Source: Prevotella sp. (lineage in GTDB: Bacteria; Bacteroidota; Bacteroidia; Bacteroidales; Bacteroidaceae). Taken from it: a DNA stretch of 37,676 bases. Positions 1 through 10,382 of this stretch are shown piece after piece. The stretch is taken from the NCBI GenBank assembly GCA_024690505.1, contig JAILPA010000101.1, positions 1 through 37,676 of the forward strand. Direction: 5' to 3'. Numbering within the stretch: the first letter of the stretch is position 1; the number at the start of each line of letters is the position of its first letter. Both the position numbers and the translations under genes were made by a program. Below the pieces are notes generated by a model. That model saw only the letters and a program-made list of their open reading frames with translations, was not told the origin of the DNA and made no database searches.

Positions 1-90
1 GTGTGGGCCGACAGCGACCGCAACTACTGGATGACGGCCGAAGAGGCCAAGGAATATGGCATGATAGACCAGGTGCTGGTAAAGAAATGA
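1..90 (+). CDS. clpP: ATP-dependent Clp protease proteolytic subunit, C-terminal end (partial)
   Basis: Only the last 29 codons are inside the window. They read in frame 1 to a TGA at 88-90. The residues [20 protein letters not shown] match the conserved C-terminal end of ClpP, the serine peptidase chamber that partners ClpX in the cytoplasm. The stop overlaps the clpX start as ATGA (87-90), so the two genes are very probably translationally coupled. The catalytic residues lie upstream of the window and cannot be checked. Confidence 0.9.
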   Translation: MWADSDRNYWMTAEEAKEYGMIDQVLVKK

Positions 91-1331
91 AGAAAACATG
101 TAATTTCTGCGGACGAAGCGAGCGGGAAGTGAAACTGCTCATCACGGGTGTCAACGGCTACATCTGTGAAGACTGCGCCTTGCAAGCATTTCAGATAGTG
201 CGCGAGTCAGGACTGCTCGAAGGACAATCGAAGGCCAGCGACAACCCGAAGAACGGCAACGGCAAATACAAAGGCACAAAAGACGTGCCCAAGCCCAGTG
301 AGATAAAAGCGCACCTCGACCAGTACGTCATCGGACAGGAAGAGGCAAAGCGATTCCTCAGCGTGGCAGTATACAACCACTACAAGCGACTGCAACAGCC
401 CGACGACCCTGACGGCGTGGAGATAGAAAAGTCGAACATCATCATGGTGGGCTCCACAGGAACGGGAAAAACACTGATGGCACGCACCATCGCAAAACTG
501 CTCGACGTGCCCTTCACCATCGTAGACGCTACGGTATTCACCGAGGCAGGCTACGTGGGCGAAGACGTGGAGAGCATCCTCACACGACTGCTGCAAGTGG
601 CTGACTACAACGTGGAAGCCACACAGAGGGGCATCGTCTTCATCGACGAGATTGACAAGATCGCACGCAAGCAGGACAACCCCAGCATCACACGCGACGT
701 CAGCGGAGAGGGCGTGCAGCAGGGACTGCTGAAACTGCTCGAAGGCACCACAGTGAACGTGCCGCCAAAGGGCGGACGCAAACACCCCGACCAGGAATAC
801 ATCGCCGTGGACACACGCAACATCCTGTTCATCTGCGGAGGCGCCTTCGACGGCATAGAACGCAAGATAGCACAGCGCATGAACACCCACACCGTGGGTT
901 ATAACTCGGTGCAGAACGTGAGGAAGATCGACAAGGACGATTTGATGAAGTACGTCCAGCCGCAGGACTTGAAGTCGTTCGGACTGATACCCGAAATCAT
1001 CGGCCGACTGCCGGTGCTCACCTACCTGAACCCCCTCGACCGCCGCGCCCTGGAACGCATCCTGCTGGAACCGAAGAACTCCATCGTGAAGCAATACACG
1101 AAGCTCTTTGCCATGGACGGCGTGGAACTGACGTTCAGCAAGGAGGCGCTGGAACTCATCGTCGACAAGGCCGTGGAGTTCAAACTGGGGGCACGCGGAT
1201 TGCGCAGCATCGTTGAGAGCATTATGATGGACGCCATGTTCGAGATGCCGTCGACGAAAACAAAGAAATTCGAGGTGACACGTGAGTATGCACAGCAACA
1301 GCTCGACAAGTCAATGAAGACTCTGGCATAG
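87..1331 (+). CDS. clpX: ATP-dependent Clp protease ATP-binding subunit ClpX
   Basis: This is a AAA+ unfoldase of 414 residues that recognises substrates and threads them into ClpP. The N-terminal zinc-binding domain has C5, C8, C27 and C30. Walker A is GSTGTGKT (122-129), with the GYVG pore loop after it, Walker B is IVFIDEID (D187, E188), an RKH-type loop (GRKHP) follows, and the C-terminal ARGLRSI is sensor 2. The ATG at 87 was chosen because it gives the canonical zinc-finger N terminus; the open frame extends upstream only as a shadow of clpP. The ClpP-docking tripeptide, IGF in E. coli, appears to be VGY (270-272), followed by N. From memory other Bacteroidetes ClpX proteins read the same. 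Length is normal for the family. Confidence 0.97.
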   Translation: MKKTCNFCGRSEREVKLLITGVNGYICEDCALQAFQIVRESGLLEGQSKASDNPKNGNGKYKGTKDVPKPSEIKAHLDQYVIGQEEAKRFLSVAVYNHYKRLQQPDDPDGVEIEKSNIIMVGSTGTGKTLMARTIAKLLDVPFTIVDATVFTEAGYVGEDVESILTRLLQVADYNVEATQRGIVFIDEIDKIARKQDNPSITRDVSGEGVQQGLLKLLEGTTVNVPPKGGRKHPDQEYIAVDTRNILFICGGAFDGIERKIAQRMNTHTVGYNSVQNVRKIDKDDLMKYVQPQDLKSFGLIPEIIGRLPVLTYLNPLDRRALERILLEPKNSIVKQYTKLFAMDGVELTFSKEALELIVDKAVEFKLGARGLRSIVESIMMDAMFEMPSTKTKKFEVTREYAQQQLDKSMKTLA

Positions 1332-1401
1332 TCCGCCTAGCGCTCACCCCCAAGCAGGACTAGCTCATAACCAAGCAGAACAAGCCTATAACTAAGAATA
1401 T

Positions 1402-3606
1402 ATGAAAGAAGGAACAAAAGACAAAAAGACAGTAACGAGTAACCTGACGGAAGCCCTGAAACACTACTTCGGCTTCGACACCTTCAAGGGAGACCAGGAG
1501 GCGATTATCCGCAACGTCCTCGACGGCAACAACACCTTTGTGCTGATGCCCACGGGCGGCGGCAAGAGCCTGTGCTACCAGCTGCCCTCGCTGCTGATGG
1601 ACGGTGTGGCCATCGTCATCTCGCCCCTCATTGCACTGATGAAGAACCAGGTGGACTTCATCACCCACCTGAGCGAACACGAGGGAACGGCACACTTCCT
1701 GAACTCGTCGCTGAACAAGGGCGCCATCGACCAGGTGAAGGACGACATCCGCAACGGGCGCACAAAACTGCTCTACGTGGCTCCCGAGTCGCTGACGAAG
1801 GATGAGAACGTGGAGTTTCTGCGCTCTGTGAAGATATCGTTCTACGCCATCGACGAGGCCCACTGCATCTCGGAGTGGGGCCACGACTTCCGCCCTGAAT
1901 ACCGCAACATTCGCCCCACCATCAACCGCATAGGCAGCGCACCCGTCATAGCCCTCACCGCCACTGCCACCGACAAGGTGCGCAGCGACATCAAGAAGAG
2001 CCTGGGCATCGTGGACGCACAGGAGTTCAAGTCGTCGTTCAACCGTCCGAACCTCTACTACGAGGTGAGACCGAAGACGAAAGACATCGACAAGGACATC
2101 GTGCGCTTCATCAAGCAGCACCCAGGGAAGAGCGGCATCATCTACTGCCTCTCGCGCAAGCAGGTGGAAGACCTGGCCGAGGTGCTCCGAGCTAACGACA
2201 TCAAGGCGCAGTGCTACCACGCAGGACTCGACTCGGCCACACGCACACAGACCCAGGACGACTTCCTCATGGAGCGCATCGACGTCATCGTGGCAACCAT
2301 CGCTTTCGGCATGGGCATCGACAAGCCCGACGTGCGCTTCGTCATACACTACGACATACCCAAGAGTCTGGAGGGATACTACCAGGAGACCGGACGCGCC
2401 GGACGCGACGGCGGCGAGGGCATCTGCCTGGCCTTCTACAGCTACAAAGACCTGCAGAAGCTAGAGAAGTTCATGGAAGGGAAACCCGTGGCCGAGCAGG
2501 ACATCGGCCGACAGCTGCTGCAAGAGACGGCTGCTTACGCTGAGACGTCGGTATGCCGCCGCAAGATGCTGCTCCACTACTTCGGCGAGGAGTATCTGCC
2601 CGACAACTGCCACAACTGCGACAACTGTCTGCACCCCAGCAAGAAAGTGGAGGGACGCGACTTGCTCGTCACGGTGCTGAAAGCCGTGCTGGCACTGAAA
2701 GAGAACTTCCGCTCCGACTACGTCATAGACTTCATCACCGGCCACGAGACCGACGAGATACTAGCCCACAAGCACCAGGAGCTCGACGAGTTCGGGTCGG
2801 GCGAAGACGAGGACCAGAAAATCTGGAATCCCGTCATCCGACAGGCACTCATCACTGGCTACCTGAAGAAGGAGGTCGAGAACTACGGACTGCTGAAGGT
2901 AACAGCCAGCGGCAAGCGCTTCATCAAGTCGCCAAAGGCCTTCCCCGTGGTGAAAGACCACGACTTCAACGACGACGACGAGTCGATGCCAGAAGGCGGC
3001 ACCAGTGCCCTCGACCCCACCCTCTCGGCCATGCTCCACGACCTGCGCCGCAAATGGTCGCGCAAGCTGGAGCGACCGCCCTACGTCATCTTCCAGGATG
3101 TCAGCCTGGAGCAGATGGCCACGGAATATCCCGTCACGCTGGAAGAGCTGAAAGGCATCCAGGGCGTGGGCGACGGCAAGACACGACAGCCATACGCCAA
3201 GGAGTTCGTAGACCTGATAAAGCGCTACTGCGACGAGAACGAGATAGAGCGGCAGGCCGACCTGCGGGTGCGAACCAGGGCCAAGGACTCGATGCGCAAG
3301 CTGAAGATACTGCAGAACATCGACCGCCGCATTGCCCTCGACGACATTGCCAACGCTCTGGGCATCGACTTCGAGGAACTGCTCGACGAGCTGGAGGGCA
3401 TCGTGCTCTACAGCGGCAACAAAATCAACATCGACTACTTCCTCAACGACCTCATGGACCCCGAGGACATACGCGACATCTACAACTTCTTCAAGGAACA
3501 GGACAAAGACGACCTGCAAGCCGCCTACGACGAGTTCGGCGACGACATCTCCGAAGACGAGATCCGACTGGTGCGCATCAAGTTCATCAGCGACATGGCA
3601 AACTGA
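1402..3606 (+). CDS. recQ: ATP-dependent DNA helicase RecQ
   Basis: This is a superfamily 2 3'-5' DNA helicase of 734 residues, acting in recombination and replication-fork repair. Walker A is MPTGGGKS (49-56) and the DEAH box is at 151-154, followed by the RecQ-typical CISEWGHDFRPEYR. The zinc-binding subdomain has C385, C403, C406 and C409. An RQC winged helix follows, then an HRDC-like segment around residues 540-615 (EELKGIQGVGDGK) and an acidic helical tail. The protein is longer than E. coli RecQ, as is usual for Bacteroidetes RecQ. It lies 70 bp after clpX with no clear promoter or terminator between, so co-transcription is possible. A dispersed hairpin element starts 84 bp after its stop codon. 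Confidence 0.95.
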   Translation: MKEGTKDKKTVTSNLTEALKHYFGFDTFKGDQEAIIRNVLDGNNTFVLMPTGGGKSLCYQLPSLLMDGVAIVISPLIALMKNQVDFITHLSEHEGTAHFLNSSLNKGAIDQVKDDIRNGRTKLLYVAPESLTKDENVEFLRSVKISFYAIDEAHCISEWGHDFRPEYRNIRPTINRIGSAPVIALTATATDKVRSDIKKSLGIVDAQEFKSSFNRPNLYYEVRPKTKDIDKDIVRFIKQHPGKSGIIYCLSRKQVEDLAEVLRANDIKAQCYHAGLDSATRTQTQDDFLMERIDVIVATIAFGMGIDKPDVRFVIHYDIPKSLEGYYQETGRAGRDGGEGICLAFYSYKDLQKLEKFMEGKPVAEQDIGRQLLQETAAYAETSVCRRKMLLHYFGEEYLPDNCHNCDNCLHPSKKVEGRDLLVTVLKAVLALKENFRSDYVIDFITGHETDEILAHKHQELDEFGSGEDEDQKIWNPVIRQALITGYLKKEVENYGLLKVTASGKRFIKSPKAFPVVKDHDFNDDDESMPEGGTSALDPTLSAMLHDLRRKWSRKLERPPYVIFQDVSLEQMATEYPVTLEELKGIQGVGDGKTRQPYAKEFVDLIKRYCDENEIERQADLRVRTRAKDSMRKLKILQNIDRRIALDDIANALGIDFEELLDELEGIVLYSGNKINIDYFLNDLMDPEDIRDIYNFFKEQDKDDLQAAYDEFGDDISEDEIRLVRIKFISDMAN

Positions 3607-3690
3607 TCAAGACATTAAGTACTGGACGTATCATGGTATAAGACAACTAACACGCATGACGGTTTCGGATTACGAGACCGAAGCAATTGT

Positions 3691-3900
3691 GAATTTTCTT
3701 TACATGGTTATGTCCACAAAAAGTAAAGCACCGCTTTGAGAGTGGAAAAGTACCGCTTTTTGACCCTCAAAGCGGTGCTTTTTGGCTCTCAAAGCGGTAC
3801 TTTTCCAAAATGCCCATTGTACAGCCCTTTTCGCAAATTTGAATTTTCCTGACATTCTGCCGCTCCAACCAAGCCATTGCGATGCTTGGCGAACAGCATT
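3691..3900 (+). repeat. Dispersed hairpin element, copy A
   Basis: This is one of four related copies in the window. The left boundary motif is GAATTTTCTTTACAT (3691-3705), and the related GAATTTTCCTGACATT is directly repeated at 3841-3856. Between them lie four units with the core AAAGC-N3-GCTTT or a close variant (3725-3737, 3746-3760, 3769-3781, 3791-3804). Units 1/4 and 2/3 pair to form one long two-tier hairpin. After the hairpin come a conserved stretch (TTTTCGCAAATTTGAATT) and a tail CCGCTCCAAC...GAACAGCATT to 3900. The element sits in the 584 bp between recQ and guaB. Its T-rich hairpin could terminate recQ transcription; that is inference. Confidence 0.85.
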
Positions 3901-4153
3901 ATCATGAAGATTCCGAAACAAATCAGCGGGGTATATTTGCTACAGGGCCACGTGAACGACAAGAAGGGTGTGCAGAATATCCATCTTGACTGTTGTCCAG
4001 GCATGATTAAGAAACTATGATTCTCAACGGATGCCACGGATGTGGAACTTGGGAATGCACCACGTGCTTGCGCAAAAAGCGACATTGTGTTAAAAATTAC
4101 CAAGGCAGGACACAAATTTCAAGCCACGAATCCCAAATCTCAAATAATATTTG
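3901..4153. other. Rest of the recQ-guaB intergenic region
   Basis: This stretch has no gene I can support. A 38-codon frame from an ATG at 3904 (to 4020) has no recognisable family and no visible promoter or ribosome-binding site. It may be decayed sequence linked to the neighbouring repeat element, because a different frame runs from the repeat tail into it to about 4015. Confidence 0.3.
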
Positions 4154-4161
4154 TACCTTTG
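4154..4161 (+). promoter_or_regulatory. Bacteroidetes -7 box upstream of guaB
   Basis: TACCTTTG matches the Bacteroidetes TAnnTTTG consensus exactly and lies 29 bp before the guaB ATG. No convincing -33 TTTG was found at the usual spacing. It is the only good promoter box seen for the run of genes from guaB to mutL. Confidence 0.65.
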
Positions 4162-4187
4162 CACGCAATTATTAAAAAGGTACATAA

Positions 4188-5672
<1,485 letters not shown>

Positions 5673-5690
5673 AGAAAGAAAACGAAAGAT

Positions 5691-7121
5691 ATGAAACTGA
5701 AAATGCTTTCTGCGGCACTGCTGCTGAGCGCTGCCGCTATTGCTCAGACGGCCAACGACCCCGTCATTATGACAGTGAACGGCAAGCCGGTGCTGCGCTC
5801 AGAGTTTGAATACTCGTACAACAAGAACAACTCTGAGGGAGTGATTGACAAGAAGTCGGTGAAGGAATACGTCGACTTGTTCATCAACTACAAGCTGAAG
5901 GTCGAGGCTGCACTCGACGAGCACATGGACACACTCACCTCGTTCCAGAAGGAGTTTGCCCAGTACCGCGACCAGCAGATTCTGCCCATGCTTGTCACCG
6001 ATGCCGACATTGAGGCCGAGGCCAAGAAGATTTACGACCAGACGGTGGAGCGCATCGGCCCCGACGGACTCATACAGACAGCCCACATCCTCATCGGTGC
6101 CGGCCAACAGGCATCGCAGACCGAGTGGGACACTGCCAAGCAGCGTGCCGACTCCATCTACAACGCCTTGCAGAAAGGAGCCGACTTCAGCGAGATGGCT
6201 TCCAAGTTCTCACAAGACCCCGGCTCGGCACGCGAAGGCGGACTGCTGCCCTTCGTACAGCGCGGACAGTTTGTCAAGGAGTTTGAGGACGCCGCCTTTG
6301 CACTTAAGGACTCAGCACAGCTGTCGCCCGTGGTGAAGTCGCCTTTCGGCTACCACATCATACAGCTCCGTGCACGCAAGATGCTCGAGCCGTTCGAGTT
6401 CCACCACGACGCCATCCTGCAGTTCATGGAGCAGCGCAATATGCGCGATGCCATTGCCAAGCAGAAGGTGGACGACATCGTGAAAGCCTCGAACGGACAA
6501 ATGACCGAGGCACAGCTGATGGAAGAGAAGAGCAACGAGTTCGCGGCCAACGACCCCGAGCTGAAGTATCTCATCCAGGAATACCACGACGGACTGCTCC
6601 TCTACGAAATCAGCAATCAGCTGGTTTGGGACAAGGCCGCCAAGGACGAAGCCGGACTGGCCAAGTGCTTTAAGAAGAACCGCAAGAAATACGCATGGGA
6701 CCGTCCACGCTACAAGGGCATGGCCTACCACGTGAAGGATCAGGCCGACGTAGAGGCCGTGGCCGACTGCGTACGCAAGCTGCCCTTCGACCAGTGGGCC
6801 GAGGCACTGCGCTCCACGTTCAACGCCGACAGTGTCATCCGCATCCGCGTGGAGAAAGGAATCTTCAAGCCCGGCGACAATGCCCTCATCGACAGCGTCG
6901 TCTTCAAGAAGGACACCGTTGCCACTCACCTGAAGGACTATCCCATCAACGCTGTCTATGGCAAGCTGCTGACCAAAGGTCCCGAAGACTATACCGACGT
7001 GCGCGGTCTAGTGGTGGCCGACTACCAGGAAGCACTCGAGAAGGAGTGGGTCGCCAAGTTGCGCCGTAAGTACGCATTCAAGGTCGACAACACTGTATTA
7101 GACACCGTAAACAAACACTAA
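5691..7121 (+). CDS. Periplasmic parvulin-type peptidyl-prolyl isomerase (first of two)
   Basis: This is a 476-residue protein with an N-terminal signal peptide (MKLKMLSAALLLSAAAIAQ). A SurA-like helical region with VNGKPVLRSEFEYSYNK follows, and then a parvulin (PpiC/rotamase) domain at about 130-228 (AHILIG ... FGYHIIQLRARK). The C-terminal half has no second clear parvulin signature. By family it should help fold outer-membrane proteins in the periplasm. Its stop overlaps the ATG of the next PPIase by one base (TAATG at 7119-7123), so the pair is probably translationally coupled. I give no symbol because SurA orthology cannot be settled from sequence alone. Confidence 0.88.
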   Translation: MKLKMLSAALLLSAAAIAQTANDPVIMTVNGKPVLRSEFEYSYNKNNSEGVIDKKSVKEYVDLFINYKLKVEAALDEHMDTLTSFQKEFAQYRDQQILPMLVTDADIEAEAKKIYDQTVERIGPDGLIQTAHILIGAGQQASQTEWDTAKQRADSIYNALQKGADFSEMASKFSQDPGSAREGGLLPFVQRGQFVKEFEDAAFALKDSAQLSPVVKSPFGYHIIQLRARKMLEPFEFHHDAILQFMEQRNMRDAIAKQKVDDIVKASNGQMTEAQLMEEKSNEFAANDPELKYLIQEYHDGLLLYEISNQLVWDKAAKDEAGLAKCFKKNRKKYAWDRPRYKGMAYHVKDQADVEAVADCVRKLPFDQWAEALRSTFNADSVIRIRVEKGIFKPGDNALIDSVVFKKDTVATHLKDYPINAVYGKLLTKGPEDYTDVRGLVVADYQEALEKEWVAKLRRKYAFKVDNTVLDTVNKH

Positions 7122-8527
7122 TGAAGAGATTTCTAATCCTCATATTCGCCGCGGTCGCCTCATGGCTACCCACCCAGGCCGACGAGAAAGACTCGCTGAA
7201 CAGCATCGTCGACGAGGTGGTGTGGATTGTGGGCGACGAGCCCATCCTGAAGAGCGACATCGAGGTGACCCGCATCCAGGCCGCCATGGACGGTATGCGC
7301 TGGAACGGCGACCCCGACTGCGCCATCCCCGAGCAAATAGCCGTGCAGAAGCTGTTCCTCCATCAGGCTGCCATCGACAGTATCGAGGTGACCGAGAGCG
7401 AGGTGACGTCGCAGGTACAGGCCCGCATCGACTACATGATAGAGCAGATTGGCTCGCGCGAGAAGCTGGAGGAATACCGCAAGCAGAGCATCAGCCAGAT
7501 ACGCCAGTCCATGCGCGACGACCTGCGCGACCAGATGATGATTCAGCGCATGAAGGAGCACCTGGTGAAGGACATCGCCGTGACCCCCGCCGAGGTGCGC
7601 CGCTACTTCAAGGAGATGCCCTCCGACAGCATCCCCTTCGTCCCCACCGAAGTGGAAGTGCAGGTCATCGTGATGACACCAGCCATCACCCCCGAGGAGA
7701 TCAACCGCGTGAAAGACCAGCTGCGCGAATACACCGACCGCATCAACCGCGGCGAGGCGTCGTTTGCCACCTTGGCACGCCTCTACTCCCAGGACGGCTC
7801 AGCCCGCAACGGCGGCGAGCTGGGCTACACCGGCCGCGGCCAGTGGGTGCCCGAGTTTGCCAATGTAGCCTTCAACCTGACCGACCCGAAGAAGGTGTCG
7901 AAGATTGTTGAGACCGAGTTTGGCTTCCACATCATTCAGCTCATCGACAAGCGCGGCGACAAGGTGAACGCCCGCCACATCCTCATCAAGCCCGTCGTCA
8001 GCGACTCGGCAGTGACAGCTACGCTGGCACGACTCGACACGCTGGCGCAGAACATACGCACCGCCACCACCCCCGATGCGCTGAAGCCCATCTATCAAGG
8101 CACCTTCACGTTCGAGGACGCCGTGTCGTTCTTCTCCGACGACAAGGACACGCGTAACAATCGCGGCCTGATGGCCACCGACCCCAACCAGACGGGACGC
8201 CACACGTCGCGCTTCCAGATGCAGGAACTGCCTGCCGAGGTTGCCAAAGCCGTTGACACGCTGCAGGTGGGACAGATTTCCCAGCCGTTCCAGATGATTA
8301 ACTCGCGCGGCAAGACCGTCTGCGCCATTGCCAAACTGAAGAACCGCACCGAAGGCCACAAGGCCACCATCACCGAGGATTTCCAGGTGATGAAGGACGT
8401 GGTGCTGGAGAAGCGCCGCCAGCAGGTACTGCACGACTGGGTGGTGAACAAGATCAAGAGCACCTATGTGCGACTGAACAAGCAATACTGCGACTGCGAG
8501 TTTGAATATCAAGGGTGGATAAGGTAA
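7121..8527 (+). CDS. Periplasmic SurA-like peptidyl-prolyl isomerase (second of two)
   Basis: This is a 468-residue protein with a signal peptide (MKRFLILIFAAVASWLPTQA) and the SurA N-domain motif VDEVVWIVGDEPILKSDIE. It has two parvulin domains. The first is at about 178-278 (SQDGSARNGGELGYTGRG ... FGFHIIQLIDKRG). The second, starting near 283 (NARHILIKP), is more divergent. The architecture of N-terminal helical chaperone module plus two parvulin repeats is that of SurA, the chaperone for outer-membrane beta-barrels. Its position beside an OstA/LptA-like gene fits envelope biogenesis. It ends 22 bp before the earliest possible start of the next gene. Confidence 0.9.
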   Translation: MKRFLILIFAAVASWLPTQADEKDSLNSIVDEVVWIVGDEPILKSDIEVTRIQAAMDGMRWNGDPDCAIPEQIAVQKLFLHQAAIDSIEVTESEVTSQVQARIDYMIEQIGSREKLEEYRKQSISQIRQSMRDDLRDQMMIQRMKEHLVKDIAVTPAEVRRYFKEMPSDSIPFVPTEVEVQVIVMTPAITPEEINRVKDQLREYTDRINRGEASFATLARLYSQDGSARNGGELGYTGRGQWVPEFANVAFNLTDPKKVSKIVETEFGFHIIQLIDKRGDKVNARHILIKPVVSDSAVTATLARLDTLAQNIRTATTPDALKPIYQGTFTFEDAVSFFSDDKDTRNNRGLMATDPNQTGRHTSRFQMQELPAEVAKAVDTLQVGQISQPFQMINSRGKTVCAIAKLKNRTEGHKATITEDFQVMKDVVLEKRRQQVLHDWVVNKIKSTYVRLNKQYCDCEFEYQGWIR

Positions 8528-8590
8528 CCCAAAGACAAACGCCCCACCAGTGACTACGGACAGGAAGACACCAGTACGCGGCACGACATC

Positions 8591-8627
8591 CGCACACAGA
8601 AGCACCATGACGGTGCTTCTGTGTGCG
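8591..8627. promoter_or_regulatory. 16 bp perfect inverted repeat with the likely OstA start codon in its loop
   Basis: CGCACACAGAAGCACC (8591-8606) and its exact reverse complement (8612-8627) enclose a 5 nt loop ATGAC. The first three loop bases are the ATG at 8607, the most plausible start of the OstA-like gene. A transcript could fold into a very stable hairpin presenting the start codon. No T-run follows, so it does not look like an intrinsic terminator. Confidence 0.75.
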
Positions 8628-10382
8628 CTTTGCTTTATGGTGGGGGCAGCCGTCCTTCCCCGTAACGCAGTCACTCCGTCACAGCACGCAGCCGCCTCGT
8701 CACAGCACGCAGCCGTCTCGTCACAGCACGCAGCCGCCTCGTCACAGCACACCACTGCCGCCCCGCCCCCTGCTGTTCCCGAACAGGACCGCATCTTCCT
8801 GCGCCATTCCGACGAGCTGCGCTACGACCGCTATCAGAACAACAACGCCCAGGTGCTGGTGGGGCACGTGGAGTTTGAGCACAAGGGCGCCCACCTCTAC
8901 TGCGACAGCGCCAACTTCTTCGAGGCCAGCAACTCGTTCGAGGCCTGGGGCAACGTGAAGATGATTCAGGGCGACACCCTCTCGCTCATCAGCCACTATG
9001 GGCGCTACGACGGTAACGAGCTGATGATGGAGGCCGCCGGACAAGTTGAGCTGCGCCACCGCACCACCGCCCTCTTCACCGACTCACTCTGCTACGACCG
9101 CTACTGGAACACCGGCTATTTCCCCCTTTACGGCCGCATGGTCGACAACGAGACGGTGCTCATCAGCGACTGGGGCGAATACCACACCGACACGAAGATG
9201 GCCATGTTCTTCGACAACGTGGACATGAAGGACGAGCAGTTCCACCTGACCACCGACTCACTGCACTACAACACCCAGACGAAGCAGGCACACGTCATAG
9301 GCCCGTCGAACATCCACTCCGGCGAGAACCACGTCGACACCAAGGACGCCTACTACAACTCCGACAGTGAGCAGGCCATACTCCTGGGCCGCTCGAAGCT
9401 CATCAACGACAATGGGCGGCAGCTCGTGGCCGACAGTATCTGGCACGACGGCAAGGCAGGCATCAGCGAAGCCTTCCGCGACGTGGTATACACCGACACG
9501 CAGAACAAGAACCGGATGACGTGCAACTACGGCTACTACGACGACACACGTGGCTATGCCCTGTGCACCGACAGCGCCCTGGCTATGGACTACTCGCAGC
9601 CCGACACGCTCTACATGCACGCCGACACCCTGAAGCTCTTCTCCTATAACCTCGATACCGACTCCGTCTACCGCGTACTACACGCATATAATAAAGTTCG
9701 CGCGTACCGTTTAGATATTCAGGCCGTATGCGACTCGCTGGTCTACTCCTCGCTCGACTCGTGCATGACGATGTATCGCGACCCCATCGTGTGGAACCTA
9801 AACCAGCAGCTGCTGGGCGAGGTGATAGAAGTGTACATGAAAGACTCGACCGTAGACCGCGCCCATGTCATCAACCAGGCGTTCAGCATTGAGCAGCTGC
9901 CCGAGAAAGACACGTACAACCAAGTGTCGTCGAACGAGATGTTTGCCTTCTTCACCAATGGTGAGATTCACGAGGCTCAGGCCAAGGACAACGTGCTGGT
10001 GGTCTACTATCCGCGCGACGACTCCGACAGTTCCTATGTCGGCATGGTAAGCATGGAGACCAGTCTGCTGCGCATGTTCCTCGAGAACCGTAAGCCCAGC
10101 CGCATCTGGGCACCCAAGAGCGACGGCACGATGTACCCGATGTCGCAGATCCCGCCTGCCAAGCGTTATCTAGAGGGGTTCAACTGGTTCGACTACATAC
10201 GTCCCACATCGCCTGAAGACGTCTTCCACTGGCGCGGCAAACATGCCGGCACCGAGCTGAAGCCCCAGAAACGCCGCACGGCGCCAGCCAAGGCCTCGGG
10301 CCCGGATAGCCGCAACGGTCGCACAGCACCCGCCAGAGCCCTTGTCCCCGTCAATGAAGAAGCCCCGCCCGTTCTACCATAG
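8607..10382 (+). CDS. OstA/LptA-like LPS-transport family protein
   Basis: This is an exported protein with repeated beta-jellyroll OstA-like segments (DSANFFEASNSFEAWGNVKM, LYCDS, LVADSIWHDG). The family includes LptA/LptD N-terminal domains that bind lipid A. The ATG at 8607 gives 591 residues and a signal-like start MTVLLCALCFMVGAAVLP. A GTG at 8550 would add 19 residues with no signal character. A 21 bp tandem repeat encodes SSQHAA(A/V) just after the signal. The C-terminal tail is low-complexity (KPQKRRTAPAKASGP). It overlaps the next gene by 29 bp. Context after SurA-like PPIases suggests outer-membrane or LPS assembly; the exact role is inferred. Confidence 0.82.
   Translation: MTVLLCALCFMVGAAVLPRNAVTPSQHAAASSQHAAVSSQHAAASSQHTTAAPPPAVPEQDRIFLRHSDELRYDRYQNNNAQVLVGHVEFEHKGAHLYCDSANFFEASNSFEAWGNVKMIQGDTLSLISHYGRYDGNELMMEAAGQVELRHRTTALFTDSLCYDRYWNTGYFPLYGRMVDNETVLISDWGEYHTDTKMAMFFDNVDMKDEQFHLTTDSLHYNTQTKQAHVIGPSNIHSGENHVDTKDAYYNSDSEQAILLGRSKLINDNGRQLVADSIWHDGKAGISEAFRDVVYTDTQNKNRMTCNYGYYDDTRGYALCTDSALAMDYSQPDTLYMHADTLKLFSYNLDTDSVYRVLHAYNKVRAYRLDIQAVCDSLVYSSLDSCMTMYRDPIVWNLNQQLLGEVIEVYMKDSTVDRAHVINQAFSIEQLPEKDTYNQVSSNEMFAFFTNGEIHEAQAKDNVLVVYYPRDDSDSSYVGMVSMETSLLRMFLENRKPSRIWAPKSDGTMYPMSQIPPAKRYLEGFNWFDYIRPTSPEDVFHWRGKHAGTELKPQKRRTAPAKASGPDSRNGRTAPARALVPVNEEAPPVLP
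8679..8753 (+). repeat. 21 bp tandem repeat (3.5 copies) in the OstA-like gene
   Basis: Units start at 8679, 8700 and 8721, with a partial copy at 8742, and read TCACAGCACGCAGCCGCCTC plus G with very few changes. The 21 bp period keeps the frame and encodes a heptad SQHAA(A/V)S. The low divergence between units suggests a recent, length-variable expansion in the linker after the signal peptide. Confidence 0.85.

Noticed and set aside
207..1298. A 363-codon minus-strand frame inside clpX
   Set aside because: clpX is unambiguous on the other strand; the reverse frame has no family resemblance or upstream promoter.
2553..3641. A 362-codon frame overlapping recQ in another frame
   Set aside because: Its product is an Arg/Pro/His-rich mixture typical of out-of-frame GC-rich sequence, and recQ is intact across the region.
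3691..3900. CRISPR-like reading of the repeated palindromic units
   Set aside because: The units differ in order and orientation, lack constant-length unique spacers, and no cas gene is near. They form one hairpin instead.
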